Origin: CAYUYV01 sp964522525
Lineage (GTDB): Bacteria; Pseudomonadota; Alphaproteobacteria; JAJFIK01
Direction of reading: 5' to 3'
NCBI GenBank assembly: GCA_964522525.1
Contig: CAZFWG010000015.1
Coordinates: 1-64,000 of the forward strand
Length of the DNA stretch: 64,000 bases
The position numbers were made by a program, and so were the translations under genes. The notes beneath the pieces are model-generated. The model was not told the origin of the DNA. It did not search any database and worked only from the letters and a program-made list of their open reading frames with translations. Shown piece after piece: positions 61,566 to 64,000 of this stretch (the stretch's first letter is position 1; the number at the start of each line of letters is the position of its first letter).

Positions 61566-62689
61566 GCCCGCGCCCCTTTCGCGCCGGACCGGGGCTCGCG
61601 GGCGGGCGCCGCGTCATCCAGGGGCCAGCGGGGACGTGCCGCGACGGTGAGATCATCCGTGTGTCCCTGACAGAAGCGTTCGATGCCCGCCCAGGCGATC
61701 ATGGCGCCGTTATCCGTGCACAGTCGCGGCGGCGGGGCCACGAGGCGATAGCCGTGGCACGCCGCGCGGGCGTCCAGTTCGGTCCGGATGGCCTGGTTGG
61801 CGGCGACACCGCCAGCAACCACGAGTGTCCGTTCCCCGATATCGGGCGTCTGTGCCTCGAACAGGGCGATGGCATTGGCGGTCCGTTCGCTGAGGGTCTC
61901 GGCGACGACCGCCTGGAAGGAGGCGCAAAGATCGGCGATGTCCTGCTCGGTGGGTGTGCCAAGCCGCAAGACGGCGTGGCGAACGGCGGTCTTCAGCCCC
62001 GAGAAGGACATGTCCGCTCCCGGACGCCCCCGCATGGGGCGGGGCAGATCGACGGCACCGGGTTTTCCCTGGCGCGCGGCCCGCTCCACGGCGGGGCCGC
62101 CTGGATAGCCAAGCCCGAGCAGCTTTGCGACCTTGTCGAAGGCCTCGCCCACCGCGTCGTCGATCGTGGTGCCGAGCCGCCGATAGCGCCCCGGCCCCAG
62201 GACCGAAAGGAGCTGGCAGTGCCCGCCTGAGATCAAGAGCAGCAGATAGGGAAAGGGCACGGGCTCCACGAGACGCGGCGAGAGGGCATGGCCTTCCAGA
62301 TGATTGACCGCCACAAGGGGAAGATCGCGGGCGAGCGCGATGCCCTTCGCAGTGGTGAGCCCGACAAGAACCCCGCCGATCAGTCCCGGTCCTGCCGTGG
62401 CGGCGACGGCATCGAGGTCGTCAAAGCCGATCTCGGCGGCGGCCATCGCTTTACCAATGATGGCGTCAATGGCTTCCACATGGGCGCGCGCGGCGATTTC
62501 CGGCACGACACCACCATAGGGCGCATGGGCATCGAGCTGGCTCAAGACCACATTCGACAGGATCGCCGGAACGCCGCCCGGCTGTCCGCGGACCACGGCG
62601 GCGGCCGTCTCATCGCAGCTCGATTCAATGCCCAGAATGGTCACCGGGCCTGACGGATTGGGGGTTTGGGCATGAGCCAAGGGCTTCAA
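61562..62689 (-). CDS. tsaD: tRNA N6-adenosine threonylcarbamoyltransferase
   Basis: A 375-residue TsaD/Kae1. ILGIESSCDETAAAVV opens the ASKHA fold; the metal ligands are in VNHLEGHALS; GGHCQLL and GGVAANQAIR follow. It completes t6A37 of ANN-decoding tRNAs with TsaB, TsaC and TsaE. The C-terminal 35 residues are basic and family-variable. It is divergent from the hemD gene. Confidence 0.96.
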   Translation of the reverse strand: MKPLAHAQTPNPSGPVTILGIESSCDETAAAVVRGQPGGVPAILSNVVLSQLDAHAPYGGVVPEIAARAHVEAIDAIIGKAMAAAEIGFDDLDAVAATAGPGLIGGVLVGLTTAKGIALARDLPLVAVNHLEGHALSPRLVEPVPFPYLLLLISGGHCQLLSVLGPGRYRRLGTTIDDAVGEAFDKVAKLLGLGYPGGPAVERAARQGKPGAVDLPRPMRGRPGADMSFSGLKTAVRHAVLRLGTPTEQDIADLCASFQAVVAETLSERTANAIALFEAQTPDIGERTLVVAGGVAANQAIRTELDARAACHGYRLVAPPPRLCTDNGAMIAWAGIERFCQGHTDDLTVAARPRWPLDDAAPAREPRSGAKGARA

Positions 62690-62815
62690 ACTCTACTGAA
62701 CTGGAATAATGTCGCCGCGCGCCTTCGGACGGTCTCTGTCCGCTGGGGCTTCGGGGCCTGTGTCCCGGCGCAACGCTACACTTATGTCATGATAAGCACG
62801 AGGTAAGGATACACC

Positions 62816-62908
62816 ATGGGGTTTAGTCCGCGGACACGCAGGACGGCGGGCGGGGTCAGGCCGTTCCGTATACCGTGGGCCCCAAACCGGATAGGCCAAG
62901 GCGCATGA
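62816..62908 (+). CDS. Small Arg-rich ORF overlapping hemD start
   Basis: Thirty residues, eight of them Arg. AGGTAAGG lies ahead of its ATG. Its TGA overlaps the hemD ATG in an ATGA arrangement that normally signals translational coupling. It occupies the place where hemC is found in many relatives, but the sequence shows no resemblance to HemC. It could be a leader, or chance. Confidence 0.3.
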   Translation: MGFSPRTRRTAGGVRPFRIPWAPNRIGQGA

Positions 62909-63636
62909 CACGACAAAACGGAGCCCGACAGGTCATTGTCACCCGGCCGGACCCGGATGCGGCGTCCTTGGCCTCGGCCCTTCGGCATACCGGTTTCGAT
63001 CCCGTTGTCGCGCCGCTCATGACCATCGACCTAAGCGAAGGGCCGGCCCCTGACCTGAGCGGCTTTCAAGCGGTCGCTTTCACCAGCGCGAATGGCGTGC
63101 GTGCGTTCCAGGCGCGGGGCGGCGCCACGGAAAAGCCGGCCTTCACTGTGGGTCCGGCCTCCGCTGCCGCCTGCCGGGACGCCGGCTTCGCGGTGGTCCA
63201 TCCGGCCGCCGGGTCGGTCGAGAGCTTGGCCGATCTTATCCGTGAACACTGCAGGGCCGATCAAGGTGCGATTTATCATGGGGCCGGCGAGACCCTGGCC
63301 GGGGATCTGGTGGCGCTCCTGAAAGAGGCTGGCCTTGAGGCCCGGCGCGACGTGCTCTACACGGCGCGGGCCGCGACGCATCTGCCTGAACCCTTTGCCC
63401 GCGTTCTGCGGGGGCCGGACCCGGGTTTTGTCACTCTGTTTTCCCCCCGGACGGCCCGGCTTGCCGCCGCCCTGATGGCCGATGCCGGTCTGACGGACGC
63501 GGCACATCGGATGACGGCTCTGTGCCTCAGTCCGGCCGTCGCGGACGCGTCCGCCGCGCTGCCCTGGGCCGCGCTTCGTGTTGCCGAAGAACCGACGACG
63601 GAAGCGTTGCTCGCCTGCCTCAATGCCGATGACTGA
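62905..63636 (+). CDS. hemD: Uroporphyrinogen-III synthase
   Basis: A 243-residue two-domain HemD: VIVTRPDPDAASLASAL, DLSGFQAVAFTSANGVRAF, FTVGPASAAACRDAGF and the second half with VTLFSPRTARLAAAL. It cyclises hydroxymethylbilane to uroporphyrinogen III. Sequence identity within this family is low; the call rests on the TSANGVRAF and FSPRTA motifs and on the neighbouring tsaD and mitofilin-like genes. The expected hemC partner is absent here. Confidence 0.9.
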   Translation: MTRQNGARQVIVTRPDPDAASLASALRHTGFDPVVAPLMTIDLSEGPAPDLSGFQAVAFTSANGVRAFQARGGATEKPAFTVGPASAAACRDAGFAVVHPAAGSVESLADLIREHCRADQGAIYHGAGETLAGDLVALLKEAGLEARRDVLYTARAATHLPEPFARVLRGPDPGFVTLFSPRTARLAAALMADAGLTDAAHRMTALCLSPAVADASAALPWAALRVAEEPTTEALLACLNADD

Positions 63637-63802
63637 TCCCTTTCGCTTCCCCCGGCAGGAGTCTGGAAAGAAATCTTAGGCATTCATGACCTGTCCCGGC
63701 GCGGAGCCCGCCTCCGTGTCCATCGCTTTGCCAAGCCGTTCGGGTCCTTTGCCCATGCGCCATGGGCGGATCTGTGCGGATCAGCCCGTGAAAGATGCCG
63801 CC

Positions 63803-64000
63803 ATGACCGTATCCAAATCCAGATCCGCCAAATCCGCGAAGAACAAAACAAACCCGCCCCTGGCCAACGGGGCCCATGGACCAAACGGTGCTGTACCGGC
63901 CATAATGGTGGCCAAGCCGAAAACATCCGGCGCGGGTGTGCCGGAACCCGAGGGGCCCACAAAGGTGAAGATCGACAGGACGAAATCACCCGAAAACCGC
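63803..64000 (+). CDS. Start of a mitofilin-like (Mic60) membrane protein, cut by window end
   Basis: Sixty-six codons from ATG to the window edge give a Lys/Ser/Pro-rich, charged N terminus (begins MTVSKSRSAKSAK), typical of the cytoplasmic tail before the single helix of alphaproteobacterial Mic60/mitofilin homologues, which commonly follow hemD. No domain is visible in this fragment, so the identity is inferred from position and composition. Confidence 0.55.
   Translation, partial: MTVSKSRSAKSAKNKTNPPLANGAHGPNGAVPAIMVAKPKTSGAGVPEPEGPTKVKIDRTKSPENR

Noticed and set aside
1..64000. CRISPR arrays, tRNA or rRNA genes, insertion sequences, prophage
   Set aside because: No regularly spaced direct repeats, cloverleaf sequences, transposase/integrase motifs or phage genes were found when reading the window.

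Overview
The window looks like a chromosomal segment of a high-GC alphaproteobacterium. Two blocks match gene orders known from that class. One is htpX (with the divergent DUF1674/SDHAF4-type gene) - rsmB - rpe - heparinase II/III-like - purH at 40.1-47.2 kb. The other is an EVE-domain protein - YciI-like - gpsA - tsaD facing hemD and a mitofilin-like gene at 59.7-64 kb. The giant NAD-specific glutamate dehydrogenase, the IucA/IucC enzyme and the PAS_5 protein also fit. I cannot name the order or genus. No rRNA, tRNA, CRISPR array, insertion sequence, integrase or phage gene was seen, and codon and GC usage looks even throughout.

Layout. 0-6.3 kb: a TetR regulator divergent from a DJ-1/PfpI protein, a minus-strand operon-like set (GNAT acetyltransferase, lipoprotein, membrane-fused aminopropyltransferase-like protein, methyltransferase), and a glutathione S-transferase. 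6.3-9.0 kb: a 1-kb gene-poor stretch, then a GDSL esterase fused to RTX calcium-binding repeats. 9.0-13 kb: a MATE exporter behind a structured leader with a classical terminator, then an orphan hybrid histidine kinase. 13-19 kb: an oxidative set (alpha/beta hydrolase, Baeyer-Villiger-type flavin monooxygenase, luciferase-like monooxygenase, aldo/keto reductase) divergent from a Gfo/Idh/MocA oxidoreductase. 19-26.5 kb: a second MATE exporter, two serine beta-lactamase-fold hydrolases, a nitrilase, a class I glutamine amidotransferase and glutathione-dependent formaldehyde dehydrogenase. 26.6-34 kb: an exported M3 peptidase, a second orphan hybrid kinase, a SPOR-like lipoprotein, a DEDD exonuclease and a membrane protein.

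34-47 kb: NAD-glutamate dehydrogenase, a dienelactone-hydrolase-like protein, purH, heparinase-like protein, rpe, rsmB, htpX and DUF1674. 47-52 kb: a YbjN protein, an HtrA protease and a lone siderophore synthetase. 52-58 kb: a PAS_5 protein and an acetate module (DUF4212 small subunit, sodium:solute symporter, acetyl-CoA synthetase) divergent from a creatininase-family gene, with an exact FNR/FixK-type box in the shared spacer. 58-64 kb: a DUF3667 protein and the conserved EVE-YciI-gpsA-tsaD / hemD-mitofilin block, from which hemC is absent.

The two strongest observations are as follows. (1) The leader of the first MATE gene holds a multi-stem RNA. The 3' strand of one stem, plus the adjoining junction, is complementary with one bulge to the 5' arm of a rho-independent terminator, which is the architecture of a transcription-attenuating riboswitch; I cannot match it to a known class. 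(2) purH carries two in-frame stop codons about 50 bases apart in its N-terminal IMP cyclohydrolase domain. Both sit where the family has glutamate, with two further substitutions between them.
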